DNA of 45,676 nt from Saprospiraceae bacterium (GTDB lineage: Bacteria; Bacteroidota; Bacteroidia; Chitinophagales; Saprospiraceae): assembly GCA_027488935.1 (NCBI GenBank), contig JAIYAP010000070.1, positions 1 to 45,676 of the forward strand. The letters run 5' to 3'. Each line of letters opens with the position of its first letter. The first letter of the stretch is position 1. Below, one piece after another: positions 8,529 through 16,561 of the stretch. The notes beneath the pieces are model-generated. The model was not told the DNA's origin, searched no databases, and saw only the letters and a program-made list of their open reading frames with translations. A program made the position numbers and the translations under genes.

Positions 8529-8830
8529 GATGTTTCGAATGGTTCAATCATTTTTTTCAGCGCTTCTTTTGTAAAAGTACCGGGTTCGCGCCAGCACTCC
8601 ACGCCGTTTTTAAATAAAATAAACGTGGGAACCCCCATGATTTTCATAGAAACGGCAAGGTCGAGGTATTCATCGACATCCACCTTTACAATTTCCAGTT
8701 GTGGGTGCATTTCCTGCTGTAGCGCATCAAGTACGGGAAACATCGCCTTACAGGGACCGCACCAGTTGGCCCAGAAATCGACCAGAACCAATTTATCCGA
8801 ATTGTTAATTTTATCTAGAAACGCAACCAT
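8516..8830 (-). CDS. Thioredoxin
   Basis: The 104-residue product of classical thioredoxin size has the active site FWANWCGPCKAM (Cys24 and Cys27) and the cis-proline segment MGVPTFILF. A longer frame exists to 8935, but its extra 35 residues have no family support. I therefore chose the ATG at 8830 (MVAFLDKINN). It is the first gene of the five-gene minus-strand run, and its end overlaps vanY by 13 bases. It is expected to act as a cytoplasmic disulfide reductant. Confidence 0.92.
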   Translation of the reverse strand: MVAFLDKINNSDKLVLVDFWANWCGPCKAMFPVLDALQQEMHPQLEIVKVDVDEYLDLAVSMKIMGVPTFILFKNGVECWREPGTFTKEALKKMIEPFETSCAQ

Positions 8831-8937
8831 GATACGCGCATTTGAAGCTGCAAGATACCGTTTGATCTGTCCGCAAGCCGATAATTTTTTGTAAAAAGCA
8901 ACAAGCAGGGCACAGAAATGTAGTCGCACGGACAATC

Positions 8938-8956
8938 CGCTCTTGTGAAAAGAGCG
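8938..8956. promoter_or_regulatory. Small hairpin between divergent trx and DoxX-like genes
   Basis: CGCTCTT (8938-8944) pairs with AAGAGCG (8950-8956) around a five-base loop. It lies 48 bases before the DoxX-like ATG and could be an operator or a 5'-leader structure. Confidence 0.35.
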
Positions 8957-9004
8957 ACATTTGTTCGGAAATCAACCAACCTATTCACAAAACAAACAAC
9001 TTTT

Positions 9005-9391
9005 ATGAAATTCAGTTTCGATCTTTTGCTGCGTGTTGTCGTTGCAGGTATTTTGTTACAAACCCTTTATTTCAAATTTACAGGCGCAGAAGAAAGTCGC
9101 TATATCTTTTCTACCCTGGGCGCAGAGCCTGTTGGGCGCATTGGATCGGGTGTAATTGAATTAATTGCTGCGGTCCTTATATTGTATCCGGCAACCACCG
9201 GGATTGGTGCGGTTTTGTCGCTGGGGGTAATTAGCGGCGCGATTTTGAGCCATTTGGCCATTTTAGGCATTGAAATTAAGGGCGATGGTGGCCTGTTGTT
9301 TTACCTTGCCTTGGTGGTATTTGTAGGCAGCATTTTGTTGATTTGGCCACGGCGCAAAAGTTTGCCGATTGTAGGTGGCCTTTTTGCCTAA
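9005..9391 (+). CDS. DoxX-like small integral membrane protein
   Basis: The 128-residue product starts MKFSFDLLLRVVVAGILLQTLYFKF and has four hydrophobic helices (about residues 5-22, 46-64, 68-88, 100-118), with the opening FTGAEES between the first two. The layout matches DoxX/DoxD-like membrane proteins of Bacteroidota, whose function is mostly unknown. I chose the ATG at 9005 rather than the frame opening at 8945, because the membrane protein starts right there. It converges on the tryptophan-repeat gene with a 2-base gap. Confidence 0.75.
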   Translation: MKFSFDLLLRVVVAGILLQTLYFKFTGAEESRYIFSTLGAEPVGRIGSGVIELIAAVLILYPATTGIGAVLSLGVISGAILSHLAILGIEIKGDGGLLFYLALVVFVGSILLIWPRRKSLPIVGGLFA

Positions 9392-9393
9392 AA

Positions 9394-10002
9394 TCAAATG
9401 CGGGGGACGCTGTTGATGATGACCAGGAACACCAGGGCGAGTTTCATGGATTGCGAAATGCGCGGACCCAATTGATCGTCAATCGCCCAATCGCGCGGAT
9501 CACCCGGGCGGAGGGTGTACAGGTAAAATTTGCCATCGGTGGCATCATTTACCAGCCACTCGTCCAGTTGTGTGGTGTATTTGCTCTTAAGTTGCAGGGA
9601 AACATTGTTATCGGTAACGCGCCACTCGGTAAAATTGCGCGGAAAGGTAGTGCGCATGGTAATAATATCACCTTGATAGGAACGCAATTCCCATTCTCCA
9701 GGGTTGTCTTTCCATTTAACTTTGATAACGCCTTGTTCTTCGCCGAGTTGGTAATCCCATTCCGACCAGTCGTCACGCACATTGAGCCAACGTTGTTTAA
9801 GTTCGCCGCTTATTGTTTCTTCAGGCGGTTCGAGTTCGGGGTCATCTTCCGGGATATTGGGGTCGGGCGGCGGAATCGTGTACAAGTCCCACTCCACAAA
9901 AGCGTCATTCCAGCGCGTACTGATGCTGCTCAACCGTTGGGCCGAGGCCTGGGTTGAGCAGCATATTACCAACAAGATCAAAAAGCGGTGCACAGAAAGC
10001 AT
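9394..10002 (-). CDS. Unrecognised secreted protein with a 22-23-residue tryptophan repeat
   Basis: I do not recognise this 202-residue protein. It has a signal peptide (MLSVHRFLILLVICCSTQASA), an acidic proline-rich linker (residues 44-62) and a repeated pattern in which a Trp, usually preceded by Glu, recurs at residues 82, 104, 127, 149 and 172 (FVEW at 38 is a further one). Each repeat looks like EWxVxD followed by a hydrophobic strand, as expected for stacked beta-hairpins. The C-terminus (KLALVFLVIINSV) is hydrophobic enough to be a membrane anchor. It is the last gene of the DCC/solute-binding/DUF3127 run, 36 bases after DUF3127. Confidence 0.7.
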   Translation of the reverse strand: MLSVHRFLILLVICCSTQASAQRLSSISTRWNDAFVEWDLYTIPPPDPNIPEDDPELEPPEETISGELKQRWLNVRDDWSEWDYQLGEEQGVIKVKWKDNPGEWELRSYQGDIITMRTTFPRNFTEWRVTDNNVSLQLKSKYTTQLDEWLVNDATDGKFYLYTLRPGDPRDWAIDDQLGPRISQSMKLALVFLVIINSVPRI

Positions 10003-10038
10003 GGTTGCAAGTTGTAGGCGTTTGATCTTGGAATTGCG

Positions 10039-10437
10039 TTAAAACGGCAAATCGTCCATATTGCCACCTGTATTGGCAGGAGGTGTATCTGAATAATTTG
10101 GGAACGGATCGGTAGGGAAACGATCGTCTTGCGTGGGTTTTGCAGGGGTATTGTTGCCACCGCCCGATTCGCTGCCTTTTTCCATACGCCATGCGTTGAG
10201 GTTGGTCAGGTATTTACCATTCCATTCTCTGCCACGCAAATCGAACGATACCTTTACTTTATCGCCTTCGCTGTATTCGTCGAGCATCGCACAACGATCT
10301 TGTACGGCCTGAAATTTAATCAATTGTGGATAGTTTCCATCGGGTACTTCTAATACAAACTCGCGTGCCTGAAAACTGGCCGATTTTGATTCGGCGGGGA
10401 AAATGCGGTGGAGTTTACCTTCTACTTCGAAAGCCAT
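10039..10437 (-). CDS. DUF3127 protein with an SSB-like acidic tail
   Basis: The 132-residue cytoplasmic protein has a compact OB-like N-terminal domain (residues 1-85; MAFEVEGKLHRIFP, FVLEVPDGNYPQLIKF, KVKVSFDLRGREWNGKY, TNLNAWRME) that matches the DUF3127 family of Bacteroidota. A flexible Gly/Pro/Asn-rich linker follows, and the extreme C-terminus is MDDLPF. The fold pattern, linker and acidic-hydrophobic tip are those of single-stranded-DNA-binding protein, whose tail DDDIPF recruits partner proteins. A role in nucleic-acid binding is therefore a reasonable inference but not established here. It sits 78 bases after the solute-binding-protein gene, with a short repeat in between. Confidence 0.85.
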   Translation of the reverse strand: MAFEVEGKLHRIFPAESKSASFQAREFVLEVPDGNYPQLIKFQAVQDRCAMLDEYSEGDKVKVSFDLRGREWNGKYLTNLNAWRMEKGSESGGGNNTPAKPTQDDRFPTDPFPNYSDTPPANTGGNMDDLPF

Positions 10438-10442
10438 TTTTT

Positions 10443-10480
10443 AGTGATGAGTGGTGAGTGATATGTGATGAGTAATGAGA
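10443..10480. repeat. GTGATGAGTGRTGAG-type short repeat
   Basis: Imperfect repeats of AGTGATG/AGTAATG fill the gap before DUF3127. The same word family occurs at 35064-35097 and, inverted, at 35273-35332. Confidence 0.6.
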
Positions 10481-10515
10481 GTCGAGTTGGACTTATATCG
10501 TAAGCCTGGATTGGT

Positions 10516-12291
10516 TTATTTGAGTTGGAAAAGAAATTCGTAATACCCTGGACGTTCGGGGGTGAGCACATATTTTAATTTTTTGGCCACAATAAAGCGC
10601 TGCATGGTGGAAAAAAGAAACACTTCAGGAACTTCTTCATGCATGATTTCTTGCGCTTCTGCGTACATTTTACTGCGGACTGGTTCGTCTTGACAAACGC
10701 GAATGGCCATAATCAGGCTATCCAGTCGGGCATTCGAAAAGCGGCTGCGATTGTCGCCATTGGGTGCAAATTGACTGGAATGGAACTGTTGATAGAAATC
10801 ATCAAGGCCCGTATTGAGTCCGGCAGCACTAACAGATGCCTCGTAATCGCCCGTTATGGCGCGCAGTGTTGCAGTGCTTATGTCCAAAGACTCTATAACA
10901 AAATCAATACCCGCCTGGCGGGTTGTTTCGCGAATGGCCTCTATCATATCCTTCACCACCGAAACAGAGGTGGTCGCTAACACATTGATTACCAACTCTG
11001 TTTGTTTGCCATCGCCCAAATTCTTATCTACAATGCCATTGCCGTTGGTATCTTTCCAACCAGCATCTGCGAGCAGGGTTTTGGCACGTTGCAGATCAAA
11101 TGGATACAAACTTACTGATTTTGCATAATAGGATTTGCTGCTATGCACCGGTGCTACAATTCGGTTTGCAAAACCTTTGAAAATATTGCCAATCAGGTTG
11201 TCGTAATCAATGGCGCAAGCAATGGCCTGACGTACCCGTTTATCCGAAAGTTTGGGGTTGGTCAGGTTTAAGAGTAAGCGGTTGTATTGAGGCGCCCAAC
11301 GCTGTTCGAAGTTATAGTATTTGTTGATGGCGGTATCTTGTTCCCAAAGTTTAAACCTTGAAGGATTTATGCCATACACCAGGTCCAGTTCTTTGGTTTT
11401 GAGCAGGGTTTCAATGGCAGGCTCTTCCCGAATAAGTTTGTAGTTAATTTGCTTTGGGTAAGCAGCCAAATACGGATACTTGCTTGCGAGACCATCTCCC
11501 CACCAATTGTCTTTTTTTACCAGGGTTACCAATTGCTCGGTAAACTGGGTTATTTTATAAGCACCGCATCCACTGATAAAATTAAGATCATTGCCATATT
11601 TTGGCTGTTTAAATTCGGTTGCGGCAGCAATTAACCGCGGATCTGAAAGTAATTGCGAGTCGGGTTTTTCAACCAACAAACTGGAAAGTGGAATATCTTT
11701 CAAATTTCCTGCGGCATCATACACATAAGCGGGCATGATGGGAATTTGGCACAAAGAACTAACGCCCAGAATATAGGGCTCCGAAAGAAACACTGTGAAT
11801 TTCTTTGGATTGGCAGCATCCACTTGCACCCCTTTAATATAATTGTAATACCCCCGCCATTTATCCATTTCTTGTACCCCCCGATTGAATACCAATTTGA
11901 AGGTAAATTCAAAATCATAACCCGTAATCGGCGTTCCATTATCCCATTTAGCAGCCTCCAACATTTCAAAGTCATAGGCAATCAGGCCTTTTTGTGGCCC
12001 ATCGGTTACGGTGCGCGGCTGCGGAATTGCCTTGACCATCAAGGGCTCCAGCGTGCTTTTTTCGGCATCAAACATGCCGAGCGGGAGCATCATGCGGGAA
12101 CACAAATGGGAAGTTGCACCCAGCGAACTCATAAACGGATTGAGCGTTTTGGGTAATGCATTCATCTGAATATTCAGCACCGCTGGTCCTGGATCTGTTT
12201 TGGGCCTCAGCGAATAATAAAGGAGCAGCGCAAGAAAGAAGATCGCCGCCAGAATAATCCAGCGACGCGGCGAACGGTTGTTGTTCATCAT
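10516..12291 (-). CDS. Peptide-type ABC transporter substrate-binding protein (OppA/DppA family)
   Basis: The 591-residue product belongs to solute-binding protein family 5. It shows the family segments MNALPKTLNPFMSS, NGTPITGYDFEFTFKL (the substrate-pathway signature region), LNLTNPKLSDKRVRQAIACAIDYD and the C-terminal AQEIMHEEVPEVFLF. Instead of a lipobox it has an N-terminal helix after RSPRR (WIILAAIFFLALLLYYSL), so it is probably anchored by an uncleaved membrane segment in the periplasm. It should bind an oligopeptide or similar ligand. No permease or ATPase genes follow, so its transporter partners must be elsewhere. Confidence 0.88.
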   Translation of the reverse strand: MMNNNRSPRRWIILAAIFFLALLLYYSLRPKTDPGPAVLNIQMNALPKTLNPFMSSLGATSHLCSRMMLPLGMFDAEKSTLEPLMVKAIPQPRTVTDGPQKGLIAYDFEMLEAAKWDNGTPITGYDFEFTFKLVFNRGVQEMDKWRGYYNYIKGVQVDAANPKKFTVFLSEPYILGVSSLCQIPIMPAYVYDAAGNLKDIPLSSLLVEKPDSQLLSDPRLIAAATEFKQPKYGNDLNFISGCGAYKITQFTEQLVTLVKKDNWWGDGLASKYPYLAAYPKQINYKLIREEPAIETLLKTKELDLVYGINPSRFKLWEQDTAINKYYNFEQRWAPQYNRLLLNLTNPKLSDKRVRQAIACAIDYDNLIGNIFKGFANRIVAPVHSSKSYYAKSVSLYPFDLQRAKTLLADAGWKDTNGNGIVDKNLGDGKQTELVINVLATTSVSVVKDMIEAIRETTRQAGIDFVIESLDISTATLRAITGDYEASVSAAGLNTGLDDFYQQFHSSQFAPNGDNRSRFSNARLDSLIMAIRVCQDEPVRSKMYAEAQEIMHEEVPEVFLFSTMQRFIVAKKLKYVLTPERPGYYEFLFQLK

Positions 12292-12330
12292 GGTTTATAA
12301 GTTTCGGTAAAAATAAGTAAGGTTTCTGGA

Positions 12331-12780
12331 TTAAACAAAGCGATCTTTCCACTCCGGCCGTGGCAGCATGCATTGTTCCTGCTTTCCATACCAACGGTAC
12401 CGATTACGGGCAATCCAGTTATACACGGTATTTCGGATAAAACGCGGAATAATTTTAAACACCACCGCCAAGGAATAAATTCCACCAAGTTGCCGACAAA
12501 TTTCGAGGGCCGCATCGGAACGCAGAAAAATTCGATTGCCGGAAACCAGGGTTGCCGTATCCAGCGATCCCGGGGTACGACCAAACTGTTGAAGCAATTT
12601 TTCGCCGGTTTCCGATTGTAAGGCAGCAAATTTAAACACCCGTTTTTTATCGCGCAGTAAAATCCACTGAACCGAAGCATTACAAAGGTTGCAAACGCCA
12701 TCGAATAGTAGAATATTTTGAGGGTTGGTATCCATATTTTGATTTAATGGCATGTCTTTAAGTTTGCTGGTGGTGGCCAT
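12331..12780 (-). CDS. DCC-family thiol-disulfide oxidoreductase (DUF393)
   Basis: The family signature LLFDGVCNLCNASVQWILLRD is present, with the DxxCxxC motif at Asp27, Cys30 and Cys33. It is followed by KFAALQSETG and a basic C-terminal helix region (IIPRFIRNTVYNWIARNRYRWYGK). I chose the ATG at 12780, which gives 149 residues. ATGs at 12753 and 12735 are also possible and would trim unconserved N-terminal residues. The longer frame to 12912 would overlap the divergent antiporter gene and is unlikely. It lies 39 bases upstream of the solute-binding-protein gene on the same strand. The cellular role is not established. Confidence 0.85.
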   Translation of the reverse strand: MATTSKLKDMPLNQNMDTNPQNILLFDGVCNLCNASVQWILLRDKKRVFKFAALQSETGEKLLQQFGRTPGSLDTATLVSGNRIFLRSDAALEICRQLGGIYSLAVVFKIIPRFIRNTVYNWIARNRYRWYGKQEQCMLPRPEWKDRFV

Positions 12781-12858
12781 GATGAAATTGAAATTTTTAT
12801 CGTTATTTGTGTGTTGTAAGCCTATCCTTCTTCTGCCCAGCGCAATTTTACTCAAAAC

Positions 12859-14307
12859 ATGCCTACTGCACTCACGATTGTCTTTGTTGGTCTTACTATT
12901 TTCATGTCGCATTATTTTGCGACGCTCTTTACCCGTACCAAAATACCCGATGTGCTTTGGTTATTTTTGATTGGGTTGTTGTTGGGGCCTGTTACGGGCA
13001 CCGTACATACGGCTACTTTTGGGGCGGTTGGGCCGGTTTTTACCACCATTACCCTTGTTTTTATTCTTTTTGAAAGCGGTATTGACCAGCGCCTGGAGCC
13101 GCTCATCAACGCGCTCGGCGGCACTGCCAAAATTACCACGTATAACTTTGTGGCGACTTGTTTGGTTGCAGGGAGCATCGTGTATTTTGCAACCGATCTG
13201 GGCCCTTTGCGGTCGCTGATGCTGGGCAGTATTGTCGGAGGTACCTCCTCTGCCGTGATTACCACCTTAGCTAAAGCGTTTCCAATGGCCAAACGTACGA
13301 GCACCATCCTGGTCCTGGAGTCTGCTTTTTCGGATGTGTACACCCTTGCCGTGCCGCTTACCCTGCTTTCTGCCTATAAAATTGGGCGCGTCGATGTGGC
13401 TTATGTCACCGGACAAATGATTGCAGCCTTTATTTTGGCGGCCATGTTGGGCATTGTAGGTGCCTTTTTATGGAGTGTATTGCTCAATCGCATGCGCACC
13501 CTGCAAAATACGGTGTTTACCACGCCCGCTTTTGTGTTTATTATTTATGGTATTGTCGAATTGCTCAATTACTCCGGCCCGATTGCCGCTTTGAGTTTTG
13601 GCATTACCCTGGGCAATATTGATGTGCTGGGACCACCTATTATGAAAAATGTCATTTCCCGAAAGCCGATTTCACTGACGGAAGTGGAGCGCGCGTTTTT
13701 CTCGGAAGCGGTATTTTTATTGCGCACTTTTTTCTTTGTTTATATTGGTATTTCCGTGCATTTGGAAGATTGGTGGCCGCTGATGCTGGGCGCAACGATC
13801 ACTGGCGCCTTGTATTTAGTGCGCATTCCGATTGTACGTTTGTCGGTTCCGCGCGAAACGCCTTTAAAAGATGCTGCATTTATGGCGGTGATGATTCCCA
13901 AAGGGCTTGGCGCGGCAGTATTGGCCTCTTTACCCGCCCAACAAGGGGTAGAAGGAGGGGAAATGATTCAATCTATCGTATTTTCTATAATTTTATGTAC
14001 CACCATCATGACCACCATCCTTACTTTTTTGGTGGATAAAACCTGGGTGGCGGACCTATACGGGTTTATTTTCCGAATGCTTGGGATACGCGGGCCCAAA
14101 ACGGAGCCAGTGCCGGAACCCGTTGAAATTGCACCAATAATTGATGTACATGCCGAGATTCGGGCGGCTGAAGAAACGCTGAACGCTGAAAATGTTGTTG
14201 AAGCGGAAGCGCAAACTGCGTCGGAAACTGCGTCGGAAACTACCCCGGCAATACCTTCCGATGAAACGGTCCCGGAAACAGCCACCCCCGAAGAGCCTAA
14301 GGCATAA
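12859..14307 (+). CDS. Monovalent cation:proton antiporter (Na+/H+ exchanger fold)
   Basis: The 482-residue inner-membrane protein has about twelve hydrophobic helices over residues 1-410, with the family segments IPDVLWLFLIGLLLGP, FILFESGID, GSIVGGTSSAVITTL, FGITLGNIDVLGPP and FMAVMIPKGLGAAVLASLP. These fit the Na_H_Exchanger (CPA) superfamily, which exchanges Na+ or K+ for H+. The last 70 residues form a cytoplasmic low-complexity acidic tail rich in Glu, Ala, Thr and Pro. Part of it is encoded by a 12-bp tandem duplication at 14214-14241 (unit AACTGCGTCGGA). It is divergent from the DCC gene and has its own upstream gap of 78 bases. Confidence 0.9.
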   Translation: MPTALTIVFVGLTIFMSHYFATLFTRTKIPDVLWLFLIGLLLGPVTGTVHTATFGAVGPVFTTITLVFILFESGIDQRLEPLINALGGTAKITTYNFVATCLVAGSIVYFATDLGPLRSLMLGSIVGGTSSAVITTLAKAFPMAKRTSTILVLESAFSDVYTLAVPLTLLSAYKIGRVDVAYVTGQMIAAFILAAMLGIVGAFLWSVLLNRMRTLQNTVFTTPAFVFIIYGIVELLNYSGPIAALSFGITLGNIDVLGPPIMKNVISRKPISLTEVERAFFSEAVFLLRTFFFVYIGISVHLEDWWPLMLGATITGALYLVRIPIVRLSVPRETPLKDAAFMAVMIPKGLGAAVLASLPAQQGVEGGEMIQSIVFSIILCTTIMTTILTFLVDKTWVADLYGFIFRMLGIRGPKTEPVPEPVEIAPIIDVHAEIRAAEETLNAENVVEAEAQTASETASETTPAIPSDETVPETATPEEPKA

Positions 14308-14318
14308 AAAAAGAATAA

Positions 14319-14340
14319 CCGCCTAACTTTCGTCGGGCGG
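14319..14340. terminator. Weak hairpin after the antiporter gene
   Basis: CCGCC (14319-14323) pairs with GGCGG (14336-14340) eleven bases after the stop codon. The A-run lies before the stem, so a T-tail exists only on the opposite strand. Function as a terminator is uncertain. Confidence 0.3.
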
Positions 14341-14551
14341 ATCCCAAAAATTAAATGAAAACAATCTTCCTACTGTAATGTGTATCTTGATCTGTGTGAT
14401 TTAAATATATATACGATGCACGCGCTGCCATCGTTTTAAACCCAACAGGACTTTTGCATTTTTCTTTATACGAGCATTTGGTTTTGGGGTCACAACGCAT
14501 GGCAATAATTTTTATCACGCATTTTATTACGGGTACTTAGCACATTCTCGC
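14341..14551. other. Intergenic, no gene seen
   Basis: This AT-rich stretch, including TTTAAATATATATACG near 14399, has no supported reading frame or strong repeat. It probably forms the upstream region of the small membrane-protein gene. Confidence 0.5.
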
Positions 14552-14559
14552 TACTTTTG
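14552..14559 (+). promoter_or_regulatory. Candidate -7 box (TACTTTTG)
   Basis: It matches TAnnTTTG and is followed by CC, like other boxes in this window. It lies 64 bases before the ATG at 14624. No clear -33 element is seen. Confidence 0.4.
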
Positions 14560-14623
14560 CCCGACGCGTTACACCTTATTGTAAGCCGTGTAAAAACAAT
14601 TTCATCACCATTCTACCCTGCTC

Positions 14624-15088
14624 ATGCAATCTATTATCAATATTCTGCACAGTTACAATCGGTATTTAGTTTTGGCAGCAATGGTTTTTGTGCTCTATCG
14701 CTCTTTGAGCGGCTGGTTGGGCAAAAAACCATTTTTGAAAGAAGACAATACTGCCTCCTTGATCCTGTTGATTACCGCACACACGCAATTGTTGTTGGGC
14801 TTGATCCAGTATTTTGTCACCAGTGGCTACACCAAAGCGGCATTTGCCAACATGGGTGCCGCAATGAAGGATCCGATTTTGCGCTATTTTGCCGTGGAAC
14901 ACATCACCGCGATGTTGCTAGCGATTGTTTTGATTCAATTGGGTCGCACCTTTTCAAAAAAGGCGAGCAACGACCTGGATAAACATAAAAAACTGGCGAT
15001 TTATACCGGTATTGCGGCATTAATCATCATTGGCACACTCGCAAGCAAAAATTTGTTGTTTGGCTCAGTGGCTACTGCGGCGATTTAA
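14624..15088 (+). CDS. Four-helix membrane protein with helix histidines, unknown function
   Basis: The 154-residue product has four hydrophobic helices (about residues 12-30, 44-66, 90-108, 126-146). Histidines sit at helix ends or inside helices: HSYNRYLVL at the start, TAHTQLLLG in helix 2 and AVEHITAMLLA in helix 3. Proteins of this shape are conserved in Bacteroidota, and the histidines make a b-type haem or other metal site conceivable, but no family-level function is known to me. It has its own candidate promoter and is followed by a strong hairpin, so it is probably monocistronic. Confidence 0.75.
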   Translation: MQSIINILHSYNRYLVLAAMVFVLYRSLSGWLGKKPFLKEDNTASLILLITAHTQLLLGLIQYFVTSGYTKAAFANMGAAMKDPILRYFAVEHITAMLLAIVLIQLGRTFSKKASNDLDKHKKLAIYTGIAALIIIGTLASKNLLFGSVATAAI

Positions 15089-15117
15089 TCGCCCGGTCAC
15101 CATCCACCCAACGATAC

Positions 15118-15157
15118 AGACATCCTTGCCTGGACTAAAAAACAGGTAAGGATGTCT
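15118..15157 (+). terminator. Strong 15-bp hairpin between the membrane protein gene and hisS
   Basis: AGACATCCTTGCCTG (15118-15132) pairs with CAGGTAAGGATGTCT (15143-15157), with one G-U wobble and a 10-base A-rich loop. There is no T-tract after it. It is a terminator for the upstream gene or a leader structure for hisS, 50 bases before that start. Confidence 0.5.
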
Positions 15158-15207
15158 CCTCCATTGGCCATTTTACTTGATTCACTGTTTAAGTTGCGCT
15201 GAAAAAG

Positions 15208-16557
15208 ATGCAAAAACCAAGTTTACCCGAAGGAACCCGCGATTTTGGGCCAGAGCAGGTGCGCCGCCGCACCTTTATATTTGATACGATCCGTTCGGTA
15301 TTTGTAAAATTCGGTTTCCAGCCCCTGGAAACACCGGCGATGGAAAACCTGAGCACCCTCACCGGCAAATACGGCGAAGAAGGCGACAAACTGTTGTTCA
15401 AAATTCTGAACAACGGCGATTTTTTGAAAGATGCTGATGATGCTTTACTGGCCTCCAAAGACGCAGGTAAACTCACTGCGGTGATTGCCAAACGCGGTTT
15501 GCGGTATGACTTGACGGTACCGTTTGCCCGCTATGTGGTGATGAACCGCGGCCAACTCACCTTCCCCTTCAAACGCTACCAGATTCAGCCGGTTTGGCGC
15601 GCCGATCGGCCCCAAAAAGGGCGCTACCGCGAGTTTTTCCAATGCGATGCGGATGTGATCGGCTCAGAAAGTCTTTTGTTTGAAGCCGAACTGGCCCTCA
15701 TTTACGATGAAGCATTTGCGAAATTAGGCGTACCGGTAAAAATCAAAATCAACAACCGCAAAATCCTGTTTGGCATTGCCGAAGCAGCAGGCATCCCCGA
15801 TCAGTTTATGACCATGACGGTGGCCATCGATAAATTAGACAAAGTAGGCATCGAAGGGGTGCGCAAAGAATTGAGCGAACGGGGTATTCCCGACGCCTCC
15901 ATTGCCAAAATTGAACAAATTCTGGAAAATGGCACCCTCGAAAATCTACACACCGCTTTTGTCGACAGTCCAAGCGGACAAGCAGGACTTGCCGAATTGG
16001 AACGCGTTTTTGATTTGTTAAGTAAAACCTTGGTGCGCAATGAGGTGGTGTTTGACATCACCCTGGCCCGTGGACTCTCCTATTATACAGGCTGTATTTT
16101 TGAAGTTTCTGCCATCGGGTATCAGATTGGCAGCATCGGTGGTGGCGGTCGCTATGCCGACTTGACGGGAGTATTTGGGGTAAACGGACTTTCAGGCGTA
16201 GGCATCTCTTTTGGCGCCGACCGTATTTATGATGTGATGGACGGCCTCAACCTGTTTCCCGAAACGCTGGATGCCAGTATTCAGGTTTTGATTGCCAGCA
16301 TGGATGAAGCAACGCATGATTATGGCTTTCAATGCGTGATGCAATTGCGTGCTGCCGGTATTGCAGCCGAATTATATCCAGAACATGGCAAATTGAAAAA
16401 ACAATTTGAATACGCCGCCAAACGCAACGTACCATTTGTAGCCATTATCGGTGAAAATGAGCTTACTGAAGGTGTTTTATCGGTAAAAAACCAAAAAACA
16501 GGCGAACAAAGTAGTTTTACAGTGCCCGGATTGATCGGACTGGTGCAAACGCAATAA
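15208..16557 (+). CDS. hisS: Histidine--tRNA ligase
   Basis: This cytoplasmic class II synthetase charges tRNA-His. The 449-residue product opens MQKPSLPEGTRDFGPEQV and shows motif 2 (FKRYQIQPVWRADRPQKGRYREFFQCDADV), the histidine-specific GLSYYTGCIFEV, GGGGRYADL and motif 3 (GVGISFGADRIYDVM). A C-terminal anticodon-binding domain starts near residue 355. The ATG at 15208 gives the conserved N-terminus directly. It ends 4 bases from the convergent lipoprotein thioredoxin gene. Confidence 0.97.
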   Translation: MQKPSLPEGTRDFGPEQVRRRTFIFDTIRSVFVKFGFQPLETPAMENLSTLTGKYGEEGDKLLFKILNNGDFLKDADDALLASKDAGKLTAVIAKRGLRYDLTVPFARYVVMNRGQLTFPFKRYQIQPVWRADRPQKGRYREFFQCDADVIGSESLLFEAELALIYDEAFAKLGVPVKIKINNRKILFGIAEAAGIPDQFMTMTVAIDKLDKVGIEGVRKELSERGIPDASIAKIEQILENGTLENLHTAFVDSPSGQAGLAELERVFDLLSKTLVRNEVVFDITLARGLSYYTGCIFEVSAIGYQIGSIGGGGRYADLTGVFGVNGLSGVGISFGADRIYDVMDGLNLFPETLDASIQVLIASMDEATHDYGFQCVMQLRAAGIAAELYPEHGKLKKQFEYAAKRNVPFVAIIGENELTEGVLSVKNQKTGEQSSFTVPGLIGLVQTQ

Positions 16558-16561
16558 TCGT

